Notes: generated from the letters alone by a model not told the origin. Positions 16,726 through 25,326 are shown, numbered from the stretch's first letter. The stretch: 44,340 nucleotides of DNA from Microbacterium testaceum (GCF_006539145.1 NZ_BJML01000016.1:1-44340), one strand, 5' to 3'. Made by a program: numbers and translations.

Positions 16726-17855
16726 CGCGTGATCCGCTCGCGCCGCACCGTGAACCGCTCCAGCGCCGCGGTGTCGATCTCGACGCCCACGCCCGGCCCG
16801 GTCGGCACGCGCACGTATCCGTCGTCGAGCACGGCCGGTTCGGTGACGATGTCGCGGTCGTAGAAGCGGGCGGATGCCGAGATGTCGCCCGGCAGCGTGA
16901 AGCCCGGCAGCGCGGCCAGGGCGGCGTTGGCGGCGCGGCCGATCCCCGTCTCGAGCATGCCCCCGCACCAGACCGGAACACCCGCAGCGAGCGCGCGGTC
17001 GTGGATCGCGACGGCCTCGAGATAGCCGCCGACCCGCCCGGCCTTGATGTTGAGGATCGCCGCCGACCCCAGGGCGAGGGCATCGGCCGCCGCCTTGTCG
17101 GAGACGATCGACTCGTCGAGGCAGACCGGCGTCGTCAGTCTCTTCGCGAGGGTGGCGTGATCGACCAGGTCGTCTTCCTGCAGGGGCTGCTCGATCAACA
17201 GGAGCTCGAAGCGGTCGAGTTCGGCGAGGGTGTCGGCATCCTGAAGCGTGTACGCGGAGTTCGCGTCGACCTGCAGCGGGATCGATCCGAAGGCGGCGCG
17301 GACGGCGGCCGTGTCGTCGATATCGCGACCGGGCTTGATCTTGATTTTGATGCGCACGTAGCCCTCGTCAAGGTAGCCGCCGACGGTGTCGACCAGCGCC
17401 GCCGGGTCGCTCTGGATGCCGACCGAGACGCCCGAAGGGACCCGGCTCTTCTCGGCACCGAGGTAGCTGCCGAAGCTGCGGCCCTCCGCGCGCAGGGCGG
17501 CATCGAGGACCGCGAGTTCGAGACCCGCCTTGGCCATGCGGTGGCCCACGATACGGTGCAGCGCGCCGGTGACCTCCTCGGGCGCGACGATCCGCCGTCC
17601 GAGCAGCGCCGGAGCGAGGAACCGGGTCAGCACGTCCCACGCACCCTGCGTGTACTCGCTGGAGTAGGACGGCTCGGACTGTGTCACCACTTCCCCCCAG
17701 CCGCGGCCGTCGGGCGTCTCGGCGGTCACGATGATCACCTCGCGCACCGTCTCGGTGCCGAACGAGGTGGTGAAGGGAGACACGAGCGGCATGTGCAGCA
17801 CACGCAATTCGACCGCATCGAGGGTCACGGGCGCGGCGGGGCGGATCGATGGCAT
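16722..17855 (-). CDS. menC: Enolase-superfamily o-succinylbenzoate synthase / N-acylamino acid racemase
   Basis: A 377-aa member of the muconate-lactonising subgroup. A lysine cluster KIKIK spans residues 170-174 and carries the KxK acid/base motif. Metal ligands are D197 (VDANSAY), E222 (IEQPL) and D247 (CLDESI); the opposite catalytic base is K271 (LNIKAGRVGG). All are intact, so it should be active. Families with this sequence make o-succinylbenzoate for menaquinone, racemise N-succinylamino acids, or do both; sequence alone does not decide. No other men gene is in the window, while a COG3375-like GNAT gene lies 2 kb away. Start ATG 17855 has TAGCCT 6 nt upstream (leaderless). The following unknown gene overlaps by 4 nt. 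Confidence 0.88.
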   Translation of the reverse strand: MPSIRPAAPVTLDAVELRVLHMPLVSPFTTSFGTETVREVIIVTAETPDGRGWGEVVTQSEPSYSSEYTQGAWDVLTRFLAPALLGRRIVAPEEVTGALHRIVGHRMAKAGLELAVLDAALRAEGRSFGSYLGAEKSRVPSGVSVGIQSDPAALVDTVGGYLDEGYVRIKIKIKPGRDIDDTAAVRAAFGSIPLQVDANSAYTLQDADTLAELDRFELLLIEQPLQEDDLVDHATLAKRLTTPVCLDESIVSDKAAADALALGSAAILNIKAGRVGGYLEAVAIHDRALAAGVPVWCGGMLETGIGRAANAALAALPGFTLPGDISASARFYDRDIVTEPAVLDDGYVRVPTGPGVGVEIDTAALERFTVRRERITR

Positions 17856-17861
17856 GACGGC

Positions 17862-17867
17862 AGGCTA
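17862..17867 (-). promoter_or_regulatory. -10 hexamer TAGCCT, leaderless promoter of the MenC/NSAR-like gene
   Basis: TAGCCT on the minus strand, 6 nt before the ATG at 17855, with no ribosome binding site between. Confidence 0.5.
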
Positions 17868-18063
17868 GCGGGCGCGTTCGCGAACCGATCGCGCGGTGGG
17901 CCACGCTCCCGAGAAACCGGCTCTGCGGGCGTTGTCGTCGGGATCCGGACGGACGGTGCCGCCCATCTCTCAGGAGTTTCGCTCGGGCCCCGTCGGCGGG
18001 CGGACGACCGTAACGCCCGCGCGCGCACCTGGCAAGGGACCGTGCCCCCGTCCGACGCGCGCG

Positions 18064-18069
18064 TAGCGT
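18064..18069 (+). promoter_or_regulatory. -10 hexamer TAGCGT, leaderless promoter of the SDR gene
   Basis: TAGCGT lies 7 nt before the ATG at 18077. The divergent 206-bp region back to the -10 of the MenC/NSAR-like gene holds no other clear motif. Confidence 0.5.
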
Positions 18070-18076
18070 CGGCCGC

Positions 18077-18889
18077 ATGAGCGCTGACTTCACCCCCCGC
18101 CACGCGATCGTCACCGGCTCCGACTCGGGCATCGGCGCGGCGACCGCCCTCGCCCTCGCCGACGCCGGCATGGACGTCGCCGTGACCTACCACTCCGATA
18201 AGGACGGCGCCGAAGAGACCGCCGCGGCCGTGCGCGAGCGCGGCGTGCGCGCGATCGTCGCGCAGTTCGACGCCACCGAGTTCAACAAGGTCCCGGATGC
18301 CGTGAACGCGATGGCCGACGAGCTCGGCGGCCTCGACGTCTTCGTGAACAACGCCGGCGGCGGTATCGGCGGAAGCTTCCTCGACCTCGACTTCGACACC
18401 TGGCGCACCGACATCTCGCTCAACCTCGACGGAGCGTTCCTCGCCCTGCACACCGCGGCCCGGCGCATGGTGAAGACCGGCAACGGCGGTCGACTGATCG
18501 TGGTGTCGAGCGTCCACGAGCACCAGCCGCGCGTCGGTTCCGCCCCTTACGTCGCCGCCAAGCACGGCGTCGGCGGCCTCATCAAAACGATGGCGCTGGA
18601 GCTCGGGCAGTACGGCATCACCGCCAACGCCGTCGCCCCCGGCGAGATCGCCACCCCCATCAACGACATGTCGGCCGAAGACGCCGAGCGCACCCACCGC
18701 CCCGGCATCCCGCTCGGCCGCCCGGGCAAGCCCGACGAGGTCGCCGACGTGATCCGCTTCCTGGCATCGCCGGCGAGCGCTTACGTCACCGGCGCGAGCT
18801 GGGTCGTCGACGGCGGGATGCTGCACATGGGCCCGCAGGCGGGATCGCACATGGAGTCGGACGCCTGGCGTTCGGCCGGCGAGGAGTGA
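18077..18889 (+). CDS. SDR-family NAD(P)-dependent oxidoreductase
   Basis: A 270-aa classical short-chain dehydrogenase. The cofactor site is TGSDSGIG (residues 14-21), followed by VTYHSDKDGA, which favours NADP or dual use; NNAGGG marks the central strand. The catalytic Ser lies in VVSSVHEHQ and the YxxxK is YVAAKHG. The C-terminal PGEIATP and ASAYVTGASWVVDGGMLHM are typical of glucose-dehydrogenase-like and 3-oxoacyl-reductase-like members, so the substrate cannot be named. It starts a leaderless transcript, and a 69-aa acidic protein follows 5 nt after its stop, probably in the same mRNA. Confidence 0.9.
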   Translation: MSADFTPRHAIVTGSDSGIGAATALALADAGMDVAVTYHSDKDGAEETAAAVRERGVRAIVAQFDATEFNKVPDAVNAMADELGGLDVFVNNAGGGIGGSFLDLDFDTWRTDISLNLDGAFLALHTAARRMVKTGNGGRLIVVSSVHEHQPRVGSAPYVAAKHGVGGLIKTMALELGQYGITANAVAPGEIATPINDMSAEDAERTHRPGIPLGRPGKPDEVADVIRFLASPASAYVTGASWVVDGGMLHMGPQAGSHMESDAWRSAGEE

Positions 18890-18894
18890 GAACG

Positions 18895-19104
18895 ATGAGC
18901 GACGAGAAGAGCTTCGAAGAGAACCGTCACGACCAGCTGACGAGCGCGCCGAAGGCGACGGAGGAAGACGCGGCCCCGCGTTTCGACGTCTCGGAGCACG
19001 ACGGCGTGACCCGCATCGACGTGCGCGACGACGCGGCCGTACGGCCGGGCCCCGGCCCGGGCGACCCGGCGGCCGAGAAGGACACGCCGATCACCGAGCA
19101 GTGA
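18895..19104 (+). CDS. Small acidic hydrophilic protein downstream of the SDR
   Basis: A 69-aa protein rich in Asp, Glu and Pro, with no membrane segment or Cys. It reads MSDEKSFEENRHDQLTS onward and ends in PGPGPGDPAAEKDTPITEQ. I do not recognise it, and it is probably largely disordered. The ATG at 18895 has GGAG (18883-18886, inside the SDR end) 8 nt upstream. A GTG at 18886 in the same frame is possible but lacks spacing. It lies 5 nt after the SDR stop, so it is likely co-expressed. It ends 3 nt before the stop of the convergent GNAT gene. Confidence 0.65.
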   Translation: MSDEKSFEENRHDQLTSAPKATEEDAAPRFDVSEHDGVTRIDVRDDAAVRPGPGPGDPAAEKDTPITEQ

Positions 19105-19107
19105 CGA

Positions 19108-19794
19108 CTACCCGACGATGAGGTAGCCGCGGCGGTCGAAGCCGCCGATCCTGCGACCGGATGCCAGCTGCCCCTGCACCTCTTCGCGCACGCGCCGACG
19201 CCATTCGGCGGCTGCCGCCGGGTCGGTCGAGCGCAGAGCCTCGATGTCGTCGGGCACGGGCACGACCGCTGAGATCTCGGCATCCGTCGGGGTGGGCGTG
19301 GGAGGTTCGGCGAGCGCCCAGACGGCGAGCAGGCGGTCGGATTCGTCGCCGCGGTTGACGGCGTCGGCCATCTCGCCGTACTGGTTCACGAGGTACTCGG
19401 TGGCCCGCGCGCCGAGCACCGCGAGGTTGAAGTGGGCGTTGCGGCCGACGAGCGGGTCGAAGGTCCAGGTGATGCGGCCGACGCCGCGCTCGAGGGCCCA
19501 CTCGCGCTGGTGATTCTTGAGCTGGCGCCCGAGACCGCGGCCCTGGTAGCCGGGGATGATGCCCGTGATGTGCGAATGCATCGACCGGTCGGCCGGCGGG
19601 CCGAAGAACGCCGCCGAGGCGCCGATCATCTCGTCGCCGTCGAAGAGTCCCACGACGTAGTTGCCGGCGTGCTCGAGCGCACGCAGGATGTTGGCCGGCA
19701 TGGTGCCCGACTCACCCCACACGCGGTCGAGCACGTGCGCGGCCTCGTGAATACCCTCGACCGTGTCGAGCGTGCGGATGTCGATGGCACTCAT
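19108..19794 (-). CDS. GNAT-family N-acetyltransferase (COG3375-like)
   Basis: A 228-aa acyltransferase. The acyl-CoA binding motif is IPGYQGRGLGRQLKNHQREWALE, preceded by the strands NYVVGLFDGDEMIGASAAFFGP. The segment ITWTFDPLVGRNAHFNLAVLGARATEYLVNQYGEM is characteristic of the COG3375 group. In Geobacillus and relatives, members beside N-succinylamino acid racemase act as D-amino-acid N-succinyltransferases. Here an enolase-superfamily racemase/OSBS gene lies 2 kb away, so an N-acylation role on amino acids is a reasonable inference. ATG 19794 has GGAAGGA 8 nt upstream. It is 32 nt downstream of the MFS gene and probably its operon partner. Confidence 0.82.
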   Translation of the reverse strand: MSAIDIRTLDTVEGIHEAAHVLDRVWGESGTMPANILRALEHAGNYVVGLFDGDEMIGASAAFFGPPADRSMHSHITGIIPGYQGRGLGRQLKNHQREWALERGVGRITWTFDPLVGRNAHFNLAVLGARATEYLVNQYGEMADAVNRGDESDRLLAVWALAEPPTPTPTDAEISAVVPVPDDIEALRSTDPAAAAEWRRRVREEVQGQLASGRRIGGFDRRGYLIVG

Positions 19795-19826
19795 GCTCTC
19801 GATCCTTCCACCGTGACCCGTGCGGG

Positions 19827-21149
19827 TCAGCGCGGGAGGGTCCCGCCGACGTGACGGATCGTGCGCCCGCGCTCGATGACGATCGCGATCCCGCCCACGA
19901 GCCAGAGCGGCACCTGCGTGAGGAAGGCCAGGCGGAACGCGTCGAGCGAGTAGGTCTCGGGGCTGCCCGCCCCCTGCACGTCCATCGCGATACCGATGAA
20001 GAGGATCGCCAGGAGTGCCGCCAAGAACCCGCCGCCGTTGACGATTCCGGTCGCGGTGCTGAGGCGGTGACTGGGCGTGAAGGTCCGTGCGTGGTCGAAG
20101 GCGATCATCGACGCCGGTCCCCCGGTCGACAGCGCGAACATCAGCACGATGAGCAGCCACACGGGCGCCGGCCCCGGCCAGACGATCACCACGATCCACA
20201 TGACCGCCTGGAACACGACCGTGGGCAGCACGAGCCAGCGAGAGCGACGGGTGGGATGCCGACTCGACAGCGCCCCGATCACGGGACCGCTCAGGATGCT
20301 GAACAGCACGAGCGAGGTCATGATGAGCGACGCGGTGGCCGGCGCCAGGCCCTCGCCCGCCGTGAGGAACGGGAATCCCCAGAGCAGCATGAACGCCGTA
20401 CCCGCGAAGGGCGTGGCGAAGTGGGACCAGAAGCCGAGGCGCGTGCCGGGGTGCGCCCACGACTCGCGGAAGCCCTGCCGCAGATCGGGCGACGACCGCA
20501 CCACGCGGATCGCGCCGGTCTGCGTGTCGACCGACGTGTCGACGGGGTCGGCCCGACGTTCGGGCGGGCGGTTGCGGATGATCAGGAACGTGAGGATCGC
20601 GAACAGCAGGCCCAGCCCCGCGACGCTGCCGAAGGCGACGCTCCAGCTGGTGGCGTGCAGCAGGGCGGCCAGCGGAACCACGGCGACGATCTGACCGAGC
20701 TGCCCGATGATCCCCGTCAGCTGCACGAGCACGGGTGCCCGCTGTGCGGGGAACCACGTCGCGATCACGCGCAGCACGCTCGGGAAGATCGCCGCGTCTC
20801 CCGCGCCGATCAGGACACGGGCCAGGATGCCGATCCCCACGGCATCCGCCGACGCCATGACGAGCTGGCCCGCGGCCATCAGGACCATGCCGATCGCGAT
20901 CATCGGACGCGCGCCGAAGCGGTCGAGCAGGAGACCCACGGGAATCTGCATCGCTCCGTAGACGAATAGCTGGATGACGGCGAACATCGACAGCGCCGAG
21001 GCATCCGCACCGAAGCGCACCGCCGCATCGACTCCCACGGCGGACAGGGAGGTGCGGTTGATGATCGACACGACGTAGGCGAGCACGCCCACGCCCCACA
21101 GCGTCCAGGTGCGCCACCCCGGCCGATCGAGGCGGAGGGTGCTGGTCAC
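19827..21149 (-). CDS. MFS transporter upstream of the GNAT gene
   Basis: A 440-aa major facilitator protein with about 12 helices. Helix 1 is LWGVGVLAYVVSIINRTSLSAVG, and the A-motif-like loop is GLLLDRFGARPMIAIGMVLMAAGQ. A family-typical acidic/polar stretch ARVLIGAGDAAIFPSVLRVIATWFPAQRAP resembles the organic-anion/NNP subgroup. The central loop NRPPERRADPVDTSVDTQTG is cytoplasmic. GTG 21149 is preferred to ATG 21179 because TAGCCT (21162-21157) lies 7 nt upstream, as at many genes here. It probably exports or imports the small molecule handled by the GNAT enzyme encoded next in the operon; the substrate is unknown. Confidence 0.88.
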   Translation of the reverse strand: MTSTLRLDRPGWRTWTLWGVGVLAYVVSIINRTSLSAVGVDAAVRFGADASALSMFAVIQLFVYGAMQIPVGLLLDRFGARPMIAIGMVLMAAGQLVMASADAVGIGILARVLIGAGDAAIFPSVLRVIATWFPAQRAPVLVQLTGIIGQLGQIVAVVPLAALLHATSWSVAFGSVAGLGLLFAILTFLIIRNRPPERRADPVDTSVDTQTGAIRVVRSSPDLRQGFRESWAHPGTRLGFWSHFATPFAGTAFMLLWGFPFLTAGEGLAPATASLIMTSLVLFSILSGPVIGALSSRHPTRRSRWLVLPTVVFQAVMWIVVIVWPGPAPVWLLIVLMFALSTGGPASMIAFDHARTFTPSHRLSTATGIVNGGGFLAALLAILFIGIAMDVQGAGSPETYSLDAFRLAFLTQVPLWLVGGIAIVIERGRTIRHVGGTLPR

Positions 21150-21156
21150 GGGTTCC

Positions 21157-21162
21157 AGGCTA
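21157..21162 (-). promoter_or_regulatory. -10 hexamer TAGCCT for the MFS-GNAT operon
   Basis: TAGCCT on the minus strand, 7 nt before the GTG at 21149. It supports this start over the ATG 30 nt upstream, which would lie before the transcription start. Confidence 0.5.
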
Positions 21163-21284
21163 GTCGCGGCCACCGACATCGGCGGCGTGGATGGGGCGCG
21201 CAGGGACGTCGGGACGCGGCCGGGAGGGGCACGGTGGGCTGGGAGGGGGCGGCGGGACGCGAGGTCCGCATCGGGGCGTCAGCC

Positions 21285-21336
21285 GTGCACCGGGGCGTGC
21301 GCCGGCCGCCCCGATGCACGGAAGGCGCCCCGGTGC
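21285..21336 (-). terminator. GC-rich hairpin after the TetR gene
   Basis: 13-nt arms 21285-21297 and 21307-21319 pair with one mismatch. A second copy of the right arm (21326-21336) can pair with GCACCGGGGCG instead, so two alternative stems exist. It lies 20 nt past the TetR stop. Confidence 0.6.
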
Positions 21337-21355
21337 GACGCGAAGGTGCGGCGCG

Positions 21356-21916
21356 TCAGGCCAGAACGTCCGCCATCTCGCGGCGGACCCGCTCGAGATG
21401 CTCCACGAGCGGGGTGCCCGCCGTGTCGCCCGCCCACTGCTCGAGGGCCGTCTGCAGCAGGTCCACCGCGACCCCCGCGACGACGCGCGCCCGCAGCGCG
21501 TCCACACCACGCGCGCGATACCCCTCGGTCAGAACTGCACGCAGATCGGCCTGCTTCTGCAGGTCCCGCTCACGCAGGGCGGGCTCGGACTCGATTACGC
21601 GGCGCGCGGCCGCCATCTCGTGGCGGCGGGGCTCGAAGCGCTCGGCGGCGAGGGTCTGGAAGCCGCTCCACGCGATCGCGAAGGGCGGCACGTCGGCGGG
21701 GGCTGCCGCGAGCATCTGGTCGGCGAGCCGAGGGATCTCGTCGTCGCCGAAGAAGACCTCGCGCTTGTCGCCGAAGTGCCGGAAGAACGTGCGGCGCGTC
21801 ACGCCGGCGCGCTCGACGATGTCGGGCACCGTCGTCGCCTCGAAGCCGCGCTCGGCGAACAGCTCCATCGCCGCCGCGCGGAGGCGTTCTCGCGTATCGG
21901 GTGCCCATCTGGCCAT
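21356..21916 (-). CDS. TetR-family transcriptional regulator
   Basis: A 186-aa TetR regulator. The N-terminal helix-turn-helix is TRERLRAAAMELFAERGFEATTV then PDIVERAGVTRRTFFRHFGDKREVFF (residues 8-55). The rest is a helical ligand domain of unknown specificity. It is divergent from an oxidoreductase gene, with two palindromes between them (21930-21952 and 21960-21982), one of which abuts its own -10 box. By family behaviour it should repress both genes until a ligand binds. ATG 21916 has TAGGAT 6 nt upstream (21928-21923), so it is leaderless. Confidence 0.92.
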   Translation of the reverse strand: MARWAPDTRERLRAAAMELFAERGFEATTVPDIVERAGVTRRTFFRHFGDKREVFFGDDEIPRLADQMLAAAPADVPPFAIAWSGFQTLAAERFEPRRHEMAAARRVIESEPALRERDLQKQADLRAVLTEGYRARGVDALRARVVAGVAVDLLQTALEQWAGDTAGTPLVEHLERVRREMADVLA

Positions 21917-21922
21917 GTCGAA

Positions 21923-21928
21923 ATCCTA
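21923..21928 (-). promoter_or_regulatory. -10 hexamer TAGGAT, leaderless promoter of the TetR gene
   Basis: On the minus strand, 6 nt before ATG 21916. The first TetR palindrome begins 2 bp upstream of it. Confidence 0.55.
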
Positions 21929-21929
21929 T

Positions 21930-21952
21930 GTGATGACACGTGGTGTCATCAC
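21930..21952. promoter_or_regulatory. Candidate TetR operator 1
   Basis: Perfect 10-bp arms GTGATGACAC and GTGTCATCAC around GTG. It lies just upstream of the TetR -10 and over the expected -35 of the oxidoreductase promoter. Confidence 0.8.
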
Positions 21953-21955
21953 GTC

Positions 21956-21961
21956 TATAGT
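21956..21961 (+). promoter_or_regulatory. -10 hexamer TATAGT for the oxidoreductase gene
   Basis: It lies between the two operators. The transcript would start near 21968 and leave about 29 nt before ATG 21997, which has GAAAGG as ribosome binding site. Confidence 0.55.
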
Positions 21962-21982
21962 GAAGACACTCCGTGTCATCAC
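21960..21982. promoter_or_regulatory. Candidate TetR operator 2
   Basis: Arms GTGAAGACAC and GTGTCATCAC around TCC differ by one base from operator 1. The centres are 30 bp apart (21941 and 21971), about three helical turns, so two dimers would sit on the same face. It covers the expected transcription start of the oxidoreductase gene. Confidence 0.78.
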
Positions 21983-21996
21983 GCGAAAGGCTCCCC

Positions 21997-23115
21997 ATGC
22001 CCGCACACGCCGCCGCAATCCTCCCCGCACCGCGGGCCGCGCTCACCGTCACCACCGTCCAGACCCCCACTCCCGCCGCCGACGAGGTGCTCGTGCGCGT
22101 GCGCGCCGTGGCCATCAACCCGGTCGACTGGGTCATCCAGGGCACCAGCCGCGTCACCTACCGATGGCTGAACACGCCGGCCGTCCTCGGCTCCGACGTG
22201 GCGGGCGAGGTCGTCGCGATCGGTTCCGCCGTGACCCGCTTCCGCGTGGGCCAACGCGTGTTCGGCCTGGCCACCGGCACCGACCGCGGGCGTGACCCGC
22301 TCCGAGAGGGCGCCTTCCAGGAGTACACGACCCTGGTCGAGCGCCTCACGGCCCCCATCCCCGACGACCTCTCCGACGAAGAGGCCGCGGTCTTCCCCCT
22401 GGGTATCTCCACGGCCGCGTGCGCGCTGTTCCAACCCCAGCTCCTCGGACTCCGGATGCCGGGCGACCCGGCGCCGGCCGCCAGCCGAAGCGTCGTGGTG
22501 ATCTGGGGTGGCTCGACGAGTGTGGGGATGAACGCCGTCCAACTGGCGCACGCCGCCGGATACGACGTGGTGACCACGGCATCCGCGAAGAACGCCGAGA
22601 CCCTGCGCGGGCTCGGCGCGGACGCCGTCGTCGACCACCGGTCACCCACGGCGGTGGCCGACCTCGTCGCGGCCATCGGGGGACGACCCGTCGTCGGGGC
22701 GGTGGCTCTCGGCGCGGGTTCGACCGACGCGTGCATCGACGTGCTCGCCCGCACCGGCGGGGAACGCCTGGCCATGGCCAGCACGCCGGTCTCGCTGGAC
22801 TCGCTGGTCGGTCGGCGCCGCCTGTTCCCCGCAATGCTGCCGGTCTTCACCCGCATCGGCCTCGGAACGCTCCGCTCGACGTTGCGCGCCCGACGCCGTG
22901 GCATCCGGGCCGCCTTCGTCTGGGGCAGCAGCCTGCGCGACGACGAGATGGGTCCCCGGCTCTGGGGCGAGGTCGTTCCGCGGATGCTGGCCGAGGGGGC
23001 GCTGCGACCGATGCCCGCTCCGCTCGTCGTCGGCGACGGCCTCGCCGCCGTGCAGGATGCCCTCGACCGGCAGCGCGCGGGCGTCTCGGCACAGAAGGTC
23101 GTCGTGCGTCTGTAG
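21997..23115 (+). CDS. Zinc-binding-dehydrogenase-family (MDR) oxidoreductase
   Basis: A 372-aa medium-chain dehydrogenase/quinone-reductase-like protein. The N-terminal GroES-like domain shows VRVRAVAINPVDWVIQGTS and LGSDVAGEVVAIGSAVTRFRVGQRVFG. The Rossmann domain has VVVIWGGSTSVGMNAVQLAHAAGYDVVTTAS and the VVDH loop. The catalytic-zinc Cys/His set is absent, as in quinone oxidoreductases and trans-enoyl reductases, so NADPH-dependent reduction of an enone or quinone is the likely chemistry. ATG 21997 has GAAAGG 6 nt upstream; an in-frame GTG at 21973 lies within the operator and is less likely. It is controlled, by context, by the divergent TetR protein. Confidence 0.88.
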   Translation: MPAHAAAILPAPRAALTVTTVQTPTPAADEVLVRVRAVAINPVDWVIQGTSRVTYRWLNTPAVLGSDVAGEVVAIGSAVTRFRVGQRVFGLATGTDRGRDPLREGAFQEYTTLVERLTAPIPDDLSDEEAAVFPLGISTAACALFQPQLLGLRMPGDPAPAASRSVVVIWGGSTSVGMNAVQLAHAAGYDVVTTASAKNAETLRGLGADAVVDHRSPTAVADLVAAIGGRPVVGAVALGAGSTDACIDVLARTGGERLAMASTPVSLDSLVGRRRLFPAMLPVFTRIGLGTLRSTLRARRRGIRAAFVWGSSLRDDEMGPRLWGEVVPRMLAEGALRPMPAPLVVGDGLAAVQDALDRQRAGVSAQKVVVRL

Positions 23116-23146
23116 CCGGCGTGGGGGCCGGGCGGAGACGCGGCCT

Positions 23147-23220
23147 GTCGGGCGTTGCGGCCCGTGGCCCCGGGGCGGTAGATGCACCCCCGGGGCCACC
23201 AGCGCGCCAACGCCCCCGAC
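23147..23220 (+). terminator. Compound hairpin after the oxidoreductase gene
   Basis: The inner stem has perfect 12-bp arms (23164-23175 with 23188-23199) and a 12-nt loop. An outer stem pairs GGGCGTTG (23150-23157) with CAACGCCC (23208-23215), flanked by further complementary bases. It starts about 30 nt after the stop. No U-tract. Confidence 0.7.
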
Positions 23221-23308
23221 GCACGCGCCGTCCCACGCGCCCGCACCCCCACAACGCACCCGCCCCGAAACGCGACGGCACGTGGTCGGCGACGCCACCG
23301 GCGCACGG

Positions 23309-23314
23309 CAGAAT
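23309..23314 (+). promoter_or_regulatory. -10 hexamer CAGAAT, leaderless promoter of purU
   Basis: It lies 6 nt before ATG 23321; no ribosome binding site is present. Confidence 0.45.
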
Positions 23315-23320
23315 GGTCCG

Positions 23321-24202
<882 letters not shown>

Positions 24203-24309
24203 ACCCCGGATGCCGGGACGCGGCCGCGGCGCTCGGCTCGCCGCAGGCGGGTCGGCCGACGCGTGCCGCCGAACGCCCGCGCACGCGACTCAGGCGCTCC
24301 GACGCATCG

Positions 24310-24376
24310 CGAGACGGCATCTCGCTGACAGCTGCGTTGCGCGCTGCAACGGTTTCGTCAGCGAGATGCCGTCTCG
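24310..24376. repeat. Large nested palindrome between purU and the FHA gene (REP/MITE-like candidate or bidirectional terminator)
   Basis: Outer arms 24310-24329 and 24357-24376 are perfectly complementary over 20 bp. Each arm contains its own small palindrome (CGAGA-cggca-TCTCG and CGAGA-tgccg-TCTCG). The interior carries a 6-bp stem, CGTTGC (24335-24340) with GCAACG (24346-24351). It lies over 100 nt beyond the purU stop, between convergent genes. Confidence 0.7.
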
Positions 24377-24418
24377 GCGTCGGGGAGTGCCGCGGGACGG
24401 CCCCTCACGCGCCCGCGA

Positions 24419-25312
24419 TCACTCCGGGTCGGTCGCCCGGCTGAGCGGGCCGGTGCCGCCGCGCGGCGGCTGCTTGCGCTGATCCGACAACTCGCCGCCC
24501 TGGCGTCCGCCGTACGGACGGCCGTGGTCGGCGAACTCGGCGCGGAAGAACGCCAGGCGCCAGTCGCCGAGCTCGATGCGCGCTCCGGTGCGCAGAATCC
24601 GGCCTCCGCGATCGCGTCCGGGGCCCTGCTCGCGCGCCCCACCGCCACCCACGGCGTCGAAGCCGTACAGCACGTACTCGTCGTCGCCCTCGTGCCGGAT
24701 CTCGGCGTGCACCGGGGCGAGGCCGGGCAACCGCAGGTCGGCGCCCTCGCCCGACCCGATCACGGTGGTGGTGGGCAACAGGTCGAACTCCCGCGGACGC
24801 GAGCCGTCCCACGACGAATCGCCCACCGCGAAGATCAGGCGCGGGCGGCCCGATCCCGGCGTGTAGTGCGTCGTCGTGATGCGGCGGCGCACCGTGCGGT
24901 TGACGGTGGGCACGAGCGGCAGGGGGGTCTCGGGCGGGATGGGGAAGGTCAACGCCTGCCCCTTGTTCCGCCGCGTCAGCAGCGGCGCGACAGCGGCGAC
25001 CGAGCCCAACCGGATGTGCGCCGAGCCGGTGATCGCTCGCTGCAGGGCGCTCTTCTTCACGTCGCCGAGGTGCAGGATCGGTCCGTCCGGCCCCTCGAGC
25101 CGCACGGAGATGCCCCGGGATGCCAGCGCATCGGCGACCGTGGACAACTCGGTGAGCGTGCGGCGGCCGTTGCCGGGCAACCGAGAGGGGTCGCTCACGA
25201 CGATGCGCACCTCGGTGCCCGCGGCCGTGATCGTTCCCTCGAACGGCGGGGTGTCGGCATCCTGGCCCTGCTCGTGTTCCGAGAAGGCGAGGTCGATGTC
25301 GAGGCGCACCAT
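24419..25312 (-). CDS. FHA-domain protein
   Basis: A 297-aa cytoplasmic protein. The N-terminal half (1-150) has no domain I recognise (LDIDLAFSEHEQGQ..., a segment TLTELSTVADALASRGISVRLEGPDGPILHLGDVKKSALQRAITGS). The C-terminal part is a forkhead-associated fold at about 180-275: TTTVIGSGEGADLRLPGLAPVHAEIRHEGDDEYVLYGF, then ILRTGARIELGDWRLAFFRAEF, with the conserved G-S and H residues. FHA domains bind phosphothreonine peptides, so it may act with a Ser/Thr kinase not present here. The C-terminal tail is basic and Gly/Pro-rich. ATG 25312 is preceded by AGAGGCGG. It follows a 91-aa gene by 14 nt and is likely co-transcribed with it. Confidence 0.75.
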   Translation of the reverse strand: MVRLDIDLAFSEHEQGQDADTPPFEGTITAAGTEVRIVVSDPSRLPGNGRRTLTELSTVADALASRGISVRLEGPDGPILHLGDVKKSALQRAITGSAHIRLGSVAAVAPLLTRRNKGQALTFPIPPETPLPLVPTVNRTVRRRITTTHYTPGSGRPRLIFAVGDSSWDGSRPREFDLLPTTTVIGSGEGADLRLPGLAPVHAEIRHEGDDEYVLYGFDAVGGGGAREQGPGRDRGGRILRTGARIELGDWRLAFFRAEFADHGRPYGGRQGGELSDQRKQPPRGGTGPLSRATDPE

Positions 25313-25326
25313 GATGGCGCCGCCTC

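Noticed and set aside
17868..18063. A hidden gene or element in the region between the MenC/NSAR-like and SDR genes
   Set aside because: Short frames there lack ribosome binding sites and homology; the -10 boxes on both sides account for it as a divergent promoter region.
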